This document shows, in pieces, positions 1 to 7,419 of a stretch of 12,232 nt of DNA; positions within the stretch are counted from its first letter, which is position 1; each line of letters begins with the position of its first letter. Source of the DNA: Rickettsiales bacterium (GTDB lineage Bacteria > Pseudomonadota > Alphaproteobacteria > Rickettsiales > Anaplasmataceae); assembly GCA_031286185.1 (NCBI GenBank), contig JAITUS010000062.1:1-12232 (forward strand), written 5' to 3'. The translations under genes were made by a program, and so were the position numbers. Under the pieces are notes generated by a model. It was given only the letters and a program-made list of their open reading frames with translations. It was not told where the DNA came from and did not search any database.

Positions 1-1006
1 TGTAACCCTGTTGCTCACAGATATTCATATTGGCTTTAACTTCCAGTAACATTTTCACAATCTTTGTGTGACCTTTTTTAACTGCTAGCAGCAGAGGAGT
101 TCTGTTACATTTGGTAACAGCATTCACATCCACCTTAAGCTCCAATAAGAGCCTAACTGCTTTAGTGTCACCATTATAGCTAGCTTTATGTAACCGGGCA
201 TTACCATTGAAATCTTGATCATTTGCATCTATTCCCTTTGAAACAAGAAATGTTACCATTTTCCTATTGTTATGCTCAACAGCGCAATCCAATGCATCAA
301 AACCATGGCTGTTTTTTGTACAGATAAATTCTTTAAAGTTAGCTTTTGCTTGCTGTTTTTTTACAATAAGCTTCACTATTTGCATTTTATTGTTATATGC
401 TGCTAGGAAAAGCGTAGTATTATTCTTCGCGTCTTTTGCTTCTATGTTCGCCCCTTTCTTTATCAGATATTCTATAATTTCTGCTCTACTCTCATAATGT
501 GCAGTACATTGATAAATGGTCAGAAATAAAGGAGTGTGTAAATTATTATCTTCGCATTCAAGATTAGCTCCACTATCAACTAAAGTTTGGACGCTTTTTT
601 GGGAACCGTATAGTGAAGCTATGTGAAAAGGAGTGTAGCCTTCTTTAGCATCTCTTTCATTAATTTTTGCACCTTTTGCGATCAAAAAGCCTATTAATTC
701 CGTATCATCTTGTAGCGCAGCAAGGTGCAGCGGAGTAAATCCATTTTTATCTTTGGAATTAATTGTTAGTTGGTTGACAAGAAGTTTAGCAATTTTCTTA
801 TGTCCATGCATAACAGCATGGTGCAGTGGATTTCTATTTTCGCTGTCTACAACATTAAAATCTGCCGCATGCTCTAGCAATGATCTTACTCTAGCCGCAT
901 CGCCTTCTTTTGTAAATTTATGCAAAAGAGTGATTCCATTTGCATCTTTTGAGTTAATATCAAATCCACTTTCTACTAATTGGTTTATGTCTTCCTCATG
1001 CACCAT
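1..1006 (-). CDS. Ankyrin-repeat protein, N-terminal part (3' end beyond window)
   Basis: The minus-strand frame is open from 1039 to the left edge and gives 335 codons from the first ATG at 1006. It is made almost wholly of ankyrin repeats of about 33 residues: nine can be counted, plus the start of a tenth. The clearest has the core TPLHLAA near residue 90; others show NPLHHAV, YTPFHIAS, RTPLLLAV and the repeat-end pattern LLxxGAxIN. Repeat 5 carries a few extra residues (near QCTAHYES) and repeat 6 is irregular. No signal peptide or membrane segment is seen in this part. Ankyrin proteins of Wolbachia are often suspected host-interacting effectors; that role is inference here. The ATG at 1006 has no ribosome binding site. 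A better start signal (AGGAG, 8 bases, ATG at 1040) lies upstream in another frame, so the gene may carry a 5' frameshift (see findings). Confidence 0.88.
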   Translation of the reverse strand, partial: MVHEEDINQLVESGFDINSKDANGITLLHKFTKEGDAARVRSLLEHAADFNVVDSENRNPLHHAVMHGHKKIAKLLVNQLTINSKDKNGFTPLHLAALQDDTELIGFLIAKGAKINERDAKEGYTPFHIASLYGSQKSVQTLVDSGANLECEDNNLHTPLFLTIYQCTAHYESRAEIIEYLIKKGANIEAKDAKNNTTLFLAAYNNKMQIVKLIVKKQQAKANFKEFICTKNSHGFDALDCAVEHNNRKMVTFLVSKGIDANDQDFNGNARLHKASYNGDTKAVRLLLELKVDVNAVTKCNRTPLLLAVKKGHTKIVKMLLEVKANMNICEQQGY

Positions 1007-1167
1007 ACCACTTAAACTTTTAATCAAGCCCCTTTTGCATCAATAATACTCCTACTTGATTAAGTTTGAGTGAATCTGTAAGAGATATACTAATTGCTTA
1101 TGCGGAAGGTGATGTTTTTTTGTACGCCAAGAAGTGCGTAAGGAGCAGTTGGTGAAACAGGTAAAGC

Positions 1168-1230
1168 TTAGCTAGCAACCTGGAACAGACCATTATGCTG
1201 CGCAAGGTGTAAAGCTAATGGAATGACATT
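1168..1230 (-). pseudogene. Ankyrin-repeat remnant
   Basis: Read on the minus strand, this short stretch encodes PLALHLAQHNG, very close to the ankyrin helix pattern TPLHLAAQNG, followed by a few residues and a TAA at 1168-1170. It lies between the ankyrin gene and repeat copy A, has no start of its own, and is far too short to fold. It is best read as debris of an ankyrin gene, perhaps an earlier 5' part of the neighbour or a separate copy cut by the repeat. The match is one repeat half only. Confidence 0.4.
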
Positions 1231-1731
1231 ACCTGTTGTAAAAACAAACGTTCGTTCATAAATTGCAACTAGCTATAAACATTAAAAAATTTACCAAATA
1301 AAAAAAAGGCAAAAGAAACCCCGGCCATCGTCTATTTTCAGTATTGGCGTTTTTTAAAGTCTTAAATGCTGCAATTTAGCGACTGTTAAACTGCAACAGA
1401 CCCTTAGCTTCAACGCTAAGAAATTTACTAAGCAGAAAAAAGGCAAAAGAAACCCCGTGGTAGAAGTTGCTCACTCTCTAATCCTGCAAATTGGCGTACT
1501 ATACTGTCTTAAACGACTTATAAGCGCGTTTCAACTTGTATAGGGAAAAACCTAGAAGTCTAGGTAAAATTAATTAAAGACATAAGGTGCACATAGTACA
1601 AAAAATTAAACATAAGACGCCAACTACGTAATACTCTTGTCGTTTAATCTGCACAGATAAAGATAAATGAATATCTCCAGTTCCATGGTAATGGGACTGG
1701 CGGAATTTGTCAAGTAGTTTTTTTCGTTTTT
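1231..1731 (+). repeat. Dispersed repeat, copy A (inverted partner at 5283-5779)
   Basis: This roughly 500-bp non-coding stretch matches the reverse complement of 5283-5779 along its whole length, by eye about 85-90 % identical with a few small gaps. Landmarks shared by both copies are TTGTAAAAACAAA at the outer end, the block CTTAAACGACTTATAAGCG, AAAACCTAGAAGTCTAGG, and GTCAAGTAGTTTTTTT at the inner end. The first 100 bases also occur in copy C near 12000-12100. It fills most of the gene-free gap between the ankyrin gene and tRNA-Cys. No ORF in it looks real. Confidence 0.9.
1287..1460 (+). repeat. Tandem sub-unit inside copy A (two starts 134 bp apart)
   Basis: The module AAATTTACYAA, then an A-rich stretch, then AGGCAAAAGAAACCCC begins at 1287 and again at 1421. 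After each start the sequences diverge, but both later contain an ATTGGCG motif. The same module appears inverted at about 5555-5600 and 5690-5720, and again at about 12049-12083, so it is the most widely shared part of the repeat family. This resembles the tandem intergenic repeats known from Wolbachia typing loci; that parallel is from memory and not tested. Confidence 0.6.
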
Positions 1732-1761
1732 ATTTAATGACGTTATAACTTTTATAGGGAG

Positions 1762-1833
1762 AGGCCGGGACCGGAATTGAACCGGTATAAAAGGATTTGC
1801 AGTCCTCCGCATAAACCATTCTGCCACCCAGCC
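1762..1833 (-). tRNA. trnC: tRNA-Cys (anticodon GCA)
   Basis: A complete 72-nt cloverleaf is visible. The acceptor stem GGCTGGG pairs with CCCGGCC (one G-U). The anticodon stem GAGGA/TCCTT encloses the loop CTGCAAA with anticodon GCA. The T stem ACCGG/CCGGT encloses TTCAATT. The discriminator base is U73, the main identity base for cysteinyl-tRNA synthetase. CCA is not encoded, so it must be added after transcription. Its 5' end is only 5 bases beyond the fba stop codon, so it is probably cut from the clpA-fba transcript unless a promoter lies inside fba. Confidence 0.97.
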
Positions 1834-1838
1834 GTTTT

Positions 1839-2741
1839 TTACGTGTAGATATCCATGATATCTTTTAGCATAGATAAAGCTTCTTCTCTTTTTCGTTGAA
1901 AAGTGTTGCGCCCAATGATTGAACCATTACCGCCTCCTTGCTTAATTTCTTTTGCCTCATTGCGTATATCATTCATCAACTTCGACTCGCCGCCAGAAAA
2001 AACTACTATTCTTTTTCCTGCAAAGCAAGATTTCTTGACATATTCAATTCTTTTGGATAACGACTCAATATTTCCCACTTCTATTTTTTCTTTTTCTGAT
2101 TGGTTAGTAGGGAGTTTTACTTTTATTATGTTAGCACCAAGCAAAGCTGCTATGTGCGCAGCATAAGCAATAACATCAACTGCTGTTTCACCTTCTTTGG
2201 AAATTCCCTCACCTCGTGGGTAAGACCATAGCACTACTGCAAGCCCACAGGACTTAGCCTCAGCTATGATTTCACGAGCCTCTTCTATCATATCAAAACA
2301 CTTAGCAGAACCAGGATATATAGTAAATCCAACGGCTGTGCAGCCCAAACGCAGCGCATCTTTCACAGAGGCAGTTATTGCTTGATCAGAAGTGAGACTT
2401 TTTGAATGCAAAGAATTGGAGCTATTAAGTTTTAAAATAAGCGGAAGCATCCCAGCATAAGTTGAAGCGCCAGCTTCAATCATGCCAAGTGGAGCAGCAT
2501 ACGTACTTACTCCTGAATCAAGTGCAAGTTGAAAATGATAATGTGGGTCATAAGCATCAGGATTAACTTCAAAGCTTTTTATTGGTCCGTGTTCAAATCC
2601 TTGGTCTACGGGGAGAATCACCAATTTGCCAGTGCCACCAAGTTTTCCATGCATGAGAATACGGGTGAGGTTTGCTTTTACCCCAGGACTTTCACTTTCG
2701 TAGTAGCTTAGGATTTGCTTTACTTTATCGCTTATTATCAC
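1839..2741 (-). CDS. fba: Class I fructose-bisphosphate aldolase (DhnA/FbaB type)
   Basis: Catalyses reversible cleavage of fructose 1,6-bisphosphate to DHAP and glyceraldehyde 3-phosphate by a Schiff-base mechanism, in the cytoplasm. Family marks, numbered in a 300-aa product: LPVDQGFEHGP at 43-53; NIIKVKLP at 204-211, holding the likely Schiff-base lysine (K207 or K209); the phosphate-binding VVFSGGES at 246-253; and GSIIGRN at 273-279. The start is uncertain. I chose GTG at 2741, because the frame further up begins only at a TTG (2792) and that extra segment is hydrophobic and low-complexity. Neither start has a good ribosome binding site. It lies 61 bases after clpA and 5 bases before tRNA-Cys, all on one strand. 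Wolbachia are generally described as lacking phosphofructokinase, so the enzyme likely works in the gluconeogenic direction; that is background, not shown here. Confidence 0.94.
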   Translation of the reverse strand: MIISDKVKQILSYYESESPGVKANLTRILMHGKLGGTGKLVILPVDQGFEHGPIKSFEVNPDAYDPHYHFQLALDSGVSTYAAPLGMIEAGASTYAGMLPLILKLNSSNSLHSKSLTSDQAITASVKDALRLGCTAVGFTIYPGSAKCFDMIEEAREIIAEAKSCGLAVVLWSYPRGEGISKEGETAVDVIAYAAHIAALLGANIIKVKLPTNQSEKEKIEVGNIESLSKRIEYVKKSCFAGKRIVVFSGGESKLMNDIRNEAKEIKQGGGNGSIIGRNTFQRKREEALSMLKDIMDIYT

Positions 2742-2802
2742 TATAACTAAAATTAAATTTAAGTTATAAATTGTAACAAAGATGAAACTCAATACAAGAA
2801 TT

Positions 2803-5094
2803 TTAAGTTATATCAAAAGCAATTTTATTTTCTTTTTTATCCATGTAAATTCTCAGCTTCTTTCCTTTAATTAGTCGACGGTTCAGTATTTCTTCAGCTA
2901 AGTGACTTTTTATTTCCTTCTCGATCAGTCTCTCTATCGGGCGTGCCCCCATTTCCTTGCAATAACCTGTTTGTGCAAGATAAGACTTTACTTCATTTTC
3001 TACCAAACAGCTTATGCCTTTCTGTGTGAGTTGTTTCCTCAGCTCCTGAATGAATTTATCCACAATATACAAAATCACATCCATATTTAAGTCAGAAAAG
3101 GAGATAACTGCATCAAGACGATTGCGAAATTCAGGGCTAAAAACCCGCTCTATTGCTTTTTCGCTATCACTAATGTTAAAATTGTTGTGTCCAAAGCCAA
3201 TAGAGCTTTTACTGCGTTCAAACGCTCCTGCATTGGTTGTCATGATCAAAATAACATTGGAAAAGTTAACTTTACGTCCATAAGTGTCTGTAATGCAACC
3301 ATAATCCATGACTTGCAGCAATATGTTATAAATATCACTGTGAGCTTTTTCAATTTCATCAAGAAGCACGACACTGTACTGATTATTAGACACAGCTTCT
3401 GTAAGCAATCCACCTTGGTCATAACCTATATATCCAGGAGGAGAGCCAATTATTCTTGATATTGTATGAGGTTCCATATATTCAGACATATCAAAACGTA
3501 TAAGACTCATACCCATACTTTTTGCTAACTGTTTTGCAAGTTCAGTTTTCCCAACACCAGTTGGTCCTGCAAAAAGATAGTTTGCTAGGGGTTTATTGTA
3601 ATTTCTCAATCCAGATTTAGCAATTTTAATAGAACCGACGAGAGATTCTATTGCTCGCTCTTGACCAAAAATGACCTTTTTGAGGTTGTCTTTTAAAGAT
3701 TGCACTCTTTGTATATCGTCAAATTCAGACCTACAAGGTGCATCTGTAATTCTAGTGATGGTGTTCTTAATATCTCTACTACTTACAATTTTACGTCCAT
3801 TTTTTAGTAATCTACAGTATGCTCCTGCTGTATCTAAAATGTTAATGTCTTTGCCAGGTGACTTCTGTTCAGGAATACACTCACGTAGAATTTTAACCAT
3901 AGCCTTAATGGCGCGTCCTGAGTAGTATACTTTGTGGTATTCTTCATAGTAAGGCTTTACGCCATTTACCATTTTTATTGTTTCATTGACAGAAGGCTCT
4001 TTCACATTAATTTTTTGAAATCTTCTTGTTAGTGCTTTGTCTTTTTCAAAGCTATTGCTGTATTCTTTGTATGTAGTTGCACCTATGCAACGTAATGTAC
4101 CTCTTGCAAGTGCGGGCTTAAGCAGATTACCAGCATCGAGAAAACTACCACTTGTTGAACCAGCTCCAACGATGGTGTGTATTTCGTCAATAAAAAGAAT
4201 AGCGCCTGGCTTTGCCTCGATTGCTTTCGTTATGGATTTCATTCTTTCTTCAAAGTCACCTCTATAACGGGTTCCTGCGAGGAGTGCTCCTAAATCTAAA
4301 GCATAAATTGTGCTAGACCTGAGCGCACTAGGAACACTGCTTTCGATTATTTTCAACACCAAACCCTCAACTATCGTTGTTTTGCCAACACCTGGGTCTC
4401 CGACATATAAAGGATTGTTTTCCCTACGTCTCAATAATATCTCTATAGTGCGACTTAATTCATAATCACGACCAACAACACAATCTATTTTTTTGCTTCT
4501 TGCGTAATCATTTAAGTTTTTACAGTAACTTTGTAGAATTTCTTCGTCTTTTAATAACTCACCTTTATTTACTGTAGTGGAGATGTTGTTATTTTTATCA
4601 AGCTTTACTTTATGATTAGTAGCGCATTCGTCTGTATCGCCCGAGTATTTCATATTGGATATGTGGTAGATTAAGTTAGAATCTTTTGCATTCTGCTTTT
4701 GTAATAGGTCTTCAATATAGAAATTCTGTTCAGACAAAATTTCTACTAGGACATTTGCTCCATTTATTTCCTTTTTTCCTAAGCTATGAGCTCGTATTAT
4801 GGACCTATGTATTATGCATTGAAACAGCGGATTAGGCTTAACTTCATTGACAACCAATTCGGGATTATCTTCAGAAAAACCTTTTTTATAACCATCAGCA
4901 TTACACCTTGATAAGACGCTGTCTATATTTATGATTTCATCAGCTCTGATGTTACATCTTGATAAAACGTAATTTACATCCACATCTTTGGTTAACGCTA
5001 GCAACAAGTGTTCTACTTTTGCATATTTAAGGTTAAAGTTGGAAGCAATCAGCAACGCTCTATTTAAACTTGCCTCTAGATTTTTAGAAATCAT
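2803..5094 (-). CDS. clpA: ATP-dependent Clp protease ATP-binding subunit ClpA
   Basis: The AAA+ unfoldase that feeds substrates, including ClpS-delivered N-degron proteins, to ClpP. The product is 763 aa (E. coli ClpA is 758). An N domain covers about residues 1-145. AAA module 1 has Walker A GDPGVGKTT (232-240), Walker B ILFIDE (299-304) and arginine residues in ALTRRF (354-359). AAA module 2 has Walker A GPTGVGKTE (510-518), Walker B VVLLDE (575-580) and sensor-2 GARPIERLI (716-724). The ClpP-docking loop IGFG is at 632-635. There is no long coiled-coil middle domain, which rules out ClpB and ClpC. The start ATG at 5094 has a purine-rich AGAGAG about 8 bases upstream. The linker at about 150-200 is polar and poorly conserved. 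It appears to be the first gene of a clpA-fba-trnC unit; clpP and clpS are not in the window. Confidence 0.97.
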   Translation of the reverse strand: MISKNLEASLNRALLIASNFNLKYAKVEHLLLALTKDVDVNYVLSRCNIRADEIINIDSVLSRCNADGYKKGFSEDNPELVVNEVKPNPLFQCIIHRSIIRAHSLGKKEINGANVLVEILSEQNFYIEDLLQKQNAKDSNLIYHISNMKYSGDTDECATNHKVKLDKNNNISTTVNKGELLKDEEILQSYCKNLNDYARSKKIDCVVGRDYELSRTIEILLRRRENNPLYVGDPGVGKTTIVEGLVLKIIESSVPSALRSSTIYALDLGALLAGTRYRGDFEERMKSITKAIEAKPGAILFIDEIHTIVGAGSTSGSFLDAGNLLKPALARGTLRCIGATTYKEYSNSFEKDKALTRRFQKINVKEPSVNETIKMVNGVKPYYEEYHKVYYSGRAIKAMVKILRECIPEQKSPGKDINILDTAGAYCRLLKNGRKIVSSRDIKNTITRITDAPCRSEFDDIQRVQSLKDNLKKVIFGQERAIESLVGSIKIAKSGLRNYNKPLANYLFAGPTGVGKTELAKQLAKSMGMSLIRFDMSEYMEPHTISRIIGSPPGYIGYDQGGLLTEAVSNNQYSVVLLDEIEKAHSDIYNILLQVMDYGCITDTYGRKVNFSNVILIMTTNAGAFERSKSSIGFGHNNFNISDSEKAIERVFSPEFRNRLDAVISFSDLNMDVILYIVDKFIQELRKQLTQKGISCLVENEVKSYLAQTGYCKEMGARPIERLIEKEIKSHLAEEILNRRLIKGKKLRIYMDKKENKIAFDIT

Positions 5095-5282
5095 CTTCTA
5101 CTCTCTTGAAAAATAGGGACTTATATGTAATTGATAGCACACAATTATTAAAAAAACTGAAATCCGGCAGTTTGTTATAGCTGAACTCTTTACAAGTGGA
5201 CTATTCTAAAATTCTTATCAGCGAATTAGGTGTCTCCCACATATAAAACCAGTTTTGGCAGCGTTCTAGGTATACAACCGTC
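5095..5282. other. clpA upstream region, no gene seen
   Basis: AT-rich leader between clpA and repeat copy B. On the minus strand a TATAAG at about 5116-5121 could be a -10 box for clpA, but no convincing -35 lies 16-18 bases from it. A short open frame crosses the boundary with the repeat and ends near 5229; it has no start codon and I do not regard it as a gene. I see no terminator. Confidence 0.3.
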
Positions 5283-5779
5283 AAAAACAAAAAAAACTAC
5301 TTGACAATCTTCGCCAGTCCCTTTATCATAGTATTGAAGCTATTTATTTAGCTTCAATCTGTGCAGATTAAATGACGAAAGTATCACGTAGTTGGCGTCT
5401 TATGTTTAATTTTTTGCACTATGTGCACCTTATGTCTTTATTAATTTTACCTAGACTTCTAGGTTTTTCCCTATACAAGCTGAAACGCGCTTATAAGTCG
5501 TTTAAGACAGTATAGAACGCCAATTTTCAGGATTAGAGAATGGGAACAATCTGCCACGGGGTTCTTTTGTCTTTATTTTCTGCTTAGTAAATTTCTTAGC
5601 ATTAAAGCTAAGGGTCTGTTGCAGTTTAAAAGTCGCTAAATTGCAGCGTTTAAGGCTTAAAAAAACGCCAATACTAAAAAATGACTAGGGTTTCTTTTGC
5701 CTTTTCTTCACTTAGTAAATTTCTTAATATTTATAGCTAGTTACAATTTATGAACGAACATTTGTTTTTACAACAAATG
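5283..5779 (-). repeat. Dispersed repeat, copy B left part (inverted partner of 1231-1731)
   Basis: Reverse complement of copy A with scattered substitutions and short indels. It contains the same two tandem sub-units, and at 5330-5360 a small inverted pair (TTGAAGCTATTTATTTAGC TTCAA type) that is altered in copy A. Together with copy A it brackets clpA, fba and tRNA-Cys (1732-5282) as long inverted repeats, which is the arrangement needed for inversion by homologous recombination. Confidence 0.9.
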
Positions 5780-6030
5780 TTGTCATCCCAGCGCGTGGCG
5801 CTGGAATCTAGGAATTTTATCAAGTAGGTGAGCATAAAAGTTATGTTAAAATGCACCATTTTTATGGAAAACTGGTTCCCGGTGTCGGGACACTGGGATG
5901 ACAGGAGAAGGAGCTACTTGGATTACACCCTCGTGGTAGGCTCAAATCACAACGTTCGTACGGTTGCGTGTCAGCTACTTATATGACATCACTTTTGCTT
6001 CGATATTTACCACGCCCCTGAACAGATACA
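5687..6030 (-). repeat. Dispersed repeat, copy B right part (inverted partner of 11767-12090)
   Basis: This stretch matches the reverse complement of 11767-12090, from the TTTCTTTTGCCTTTT block at its left end to ACGCCCCTGAA.AGATACA at its right end. Shared landmarks are CTAGGAATTTTATCAAGTAGG, GTGAGCATAAAA, ACCCTCGTGGTAGGCTC and CACTTTTGCTTC. Copy B has about 22 extra bases (around 5901-5923) absent from copy C. The first 90 bases overlap the part shared with copy A, so copy B is a composite of both families. By eye the match is about 80-85 %. Confidence 0.85.
5785..5807. repeat. Palindromic hairpin in copy B
   Basis: ATCCCAGCG and CGCTGGAAT form a 9-bp stem with one mismatch around a 5-nt loop. 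The equivalent in copy C (11978-12000) is a perfect 9-bp stem. Such TCATCCCAG-type palindromes are scattered through Wolbachia genomes. A second, less perfect one lies at 5876-5899 (TTCCCGGTG / CACTGGGAT). Confidence 0.6.
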
Positions 6031-6069
6031 TTAATTTTTTACAACCTTATTCTGAAAGTATATCAAATT

Positions 6070-6261
6070 TTAACCCCTTGAAGCTATTCTTACTTCCTTT
6101 TGTGGTGGCTGAGAAACTTGCATGGAAGTGTATGGAACACCCGGTTGCTTAATAACCTCGTTTGTAGATATACTACTATTCCTCTCGAAACTCTTACCTA
6201 TAACTTCTGCAACAACTTTTCCTCCTAAAAACAGTTTGGCCCTAAACTTTTTTCTCCTCAT
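6070..6261 (-). CDS. C-terminal tail of the 6242-7312 protein in a shifted frame
   Basis: A 63-codon frame that overlaps the end of the upstream gene by 20 bases. Its nominal ATG (6261) sits inside the upstream coding sequence without a clear ribosome binding site. Its first residues, MRRKKF, are an out-of-frame reading of the run GAGGAGAAAAAAG. From there on it reads like a normal protein tail: FRAKLFLGGKVVAEVIGKSF, then a Ser/Gln/Pro-rich end. With one A fewer in the six-A run (6248-6253) the two frames become one ORF of about 415 codons. I think this is the original C terminus of the upstream protein, either lost by a frameshift or still reached by slippage on the A run. A separate small gene is less likely. 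Confidence 0.4.
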   Translation of the reverse strand: MRRKKFRAKLFLGGKVVAEVIGKSFERNSSISTNEVIKQPGVPYTSMQVSQPPQKEVRIASRG

Positions 6262-7312
6262 TTTCTAACTCGTCAAACCTTGCTTTGCTCTCCTCATCAG
6301 CAAACTTCACTTTTATTTCATTACTATTTTCCTCACTACAATGTAAACAAATACAGATCTTTCCTACTTTAGTAACAAAAGACGTTTCAATGCTACCTGA
6401 GATATCCGCATAATTTCTTTTTTCTCCTTCGCCTTTTTCAATTTTTACTGCACTCTCTCCAATCTGTAATATACAAACTCTTAACTCTGGGTCTTTTATT
6501 TCTTGATTATTTATGATTTGTGCAGGTTCAACAATACTATCTTGTGCACATTTAATATAAAAACATCCATTATCTATTATGTTTACTTCCAGTCCATCTT
6601 CTTGAGTGTGCTCACTTTTGTTTAAAACACTTTCATACGCTACATTTTTGAGCTTGTCTTCAACTTCCTTATATTGTGCATCAAGATCATCCTTAAAGTT
6701 ACTAGTTACTTGTTCTATCGTACCATTATCATGGTAGAAATCGTATCTTATTTTTCCACCTCGCAACACTAACTTACTAGTGATATGTTTTATGGTGCTT
6801 AAACTTTTTTCAGATAATTCATTTTCGTCATCACTGTCTTGATCATCAAAAGTGCAAGAAAATCTATATTGTCTACTCATTGTAGGGCAATAGGATATTA
6901 CATCGAGAACATCCAATACTTTCCCAAATATGAAATTTGTTACAGTTTTATCCTCGTCTCCACAGCGTAAATTTAACCTCAGTCCTTGTTCTAGGTATTC
7001 GTTTACCACGCGTCTAATACCCTCTAGAGTATTATCCATGTCACTACTCTCTTGATTTTTTTGAGCATTCTCCTTTTTTATATTTTCTACCGCATTACAA
7101 AGCTCTTTATCGAATCTTGCGAGAAAGCCTTTAGCAAACTGCTTCTCATTTTCAGTAGGTTGCATCTCTACTGAGGGTGAGCCTTCTTCTAAAAAAGATA
7201 AAGGGCCACATGAAACATACTCCTCTCTTTCGTTTGTCCAATAATCAGTTTCTGGACATTTTGAATAAAGCTCTTGCCTACCGTGTATTTTATCAATCAT
7301 ATTGATAACCAT
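6242..7312 (-). CDS. Unrecognised acidic protein, probably Wolbachia-specific
   Basis: A 356-aa protein I cannot assign to a family. It is soluble in character: no signal peptide and no hydrophobic segment long enough to span a membrane. It is rich in Glu, Asp, Asn and Lys, with a charged, probably helical stretch at about 55-115 and an alternating charged/hydrophobic second half (for example SKLVLRGGKIRYDFY near 185-200, VGKICICLHC near 325). Coding-like amino-acid use over the full length and a plausible TATAAT upstream (7335-7340) support expression. ATG 7312 and ATG 7300 are both possible starts; neither has a strong ribosome binding site. The frame stops at 6242 immediately after a run of six A, and a coding-like tail continues in the other frame to 6070. 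It lies divergent from the small ORF at 7420 and downstream of iscS on the same strand. Confidence 0.75.
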   Translation of the reverse strand: MVINMIDKIHGRQELYSKCPETDYWTNEREEYVSCGPLSFLEEGSPSVEMQPTENEKQFAKGFLARFDKELCNAVENIKKENAQKNQESSDMDNTLEGIRRVVNEYLEQGLRLNLRCGDEDKTVTNFIFGKVLDVLDVISYCPTMSRQYRFSCTFDDQDSDDENELSEKSLSTIKHITSKLVLRGGKIRYDFYHDNGTIEQVTSNFKDDLDAQYKEVEDKLKNVAYESVLNKSEHTQEDGLEVNIIDNGCFYIKCAQDSIVEPAQIINNQEIKDPELRVCILQIGESAVKIEKGEGEKRNYADISGSIETSFVTKVGKICICLHCSEENSNEIKVKFADEESKARFDELENEEKKV

Positions 7313-7334
7313 TATTTACTTATATCTTCTATGC

Positions 7335-7340
7335 TGATTA
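7335..7340 (-). promoter_or_regulatory. Possible -10 box for the 6242-7312 gene
   Basis: A perfect TATAAT on the minus strand, placed so that transcription would start about 15 bases before the ATG at 7312. No good -35 sits at 16-18 bases; a TTGACT occurs but only 11 bases away. In AT-rich DNA a chance match is quite possible. Confidence 0.3.
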
Positions 7341-7419
7341 TAGAATATAGGTAAGTCAACGAAAAAGTAGATCTCTTTTATGACCAATTTATGGTAAAAA
7401 TTTTTGAGGAGAAACGCAG

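Noticed and set aside
753..1046. Plus-strand ORF of 97 codons
   Set aside because: It is antisense to the ankyrin frame, which has clear repeat motifs; other plus-strand ORFs in 1-500 are the same kind of shadow.
1624..1827. Minus-strand ORF of 67 codons
   Set aside because: It runs through tRNA-Cys and repeat copy A; the structured RNA explains the sequence.
2742..2792. Longer aldolase starting at TTG 2792
   Set aside because: The added residues are low-complexity and hydrophobic, unlike the family N terminus, and the TTG has no ribosome binding site.
5210..5300. Short frames on the minus strand ending near 5208 and 5229, one reading LERCQNWFYMWETPNSL
   Set aside because: They look protein-like and might be transposon debris, but have no start, are under 40 codons, cross a repeat boundary, and I could not match them to a family with confidence.
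5964..6152. Plus-strand ORF of 62 codons
   Set aside because: It straddles repeat copy B and the antisense of the shifted-frame tail; no ribosome binding site.
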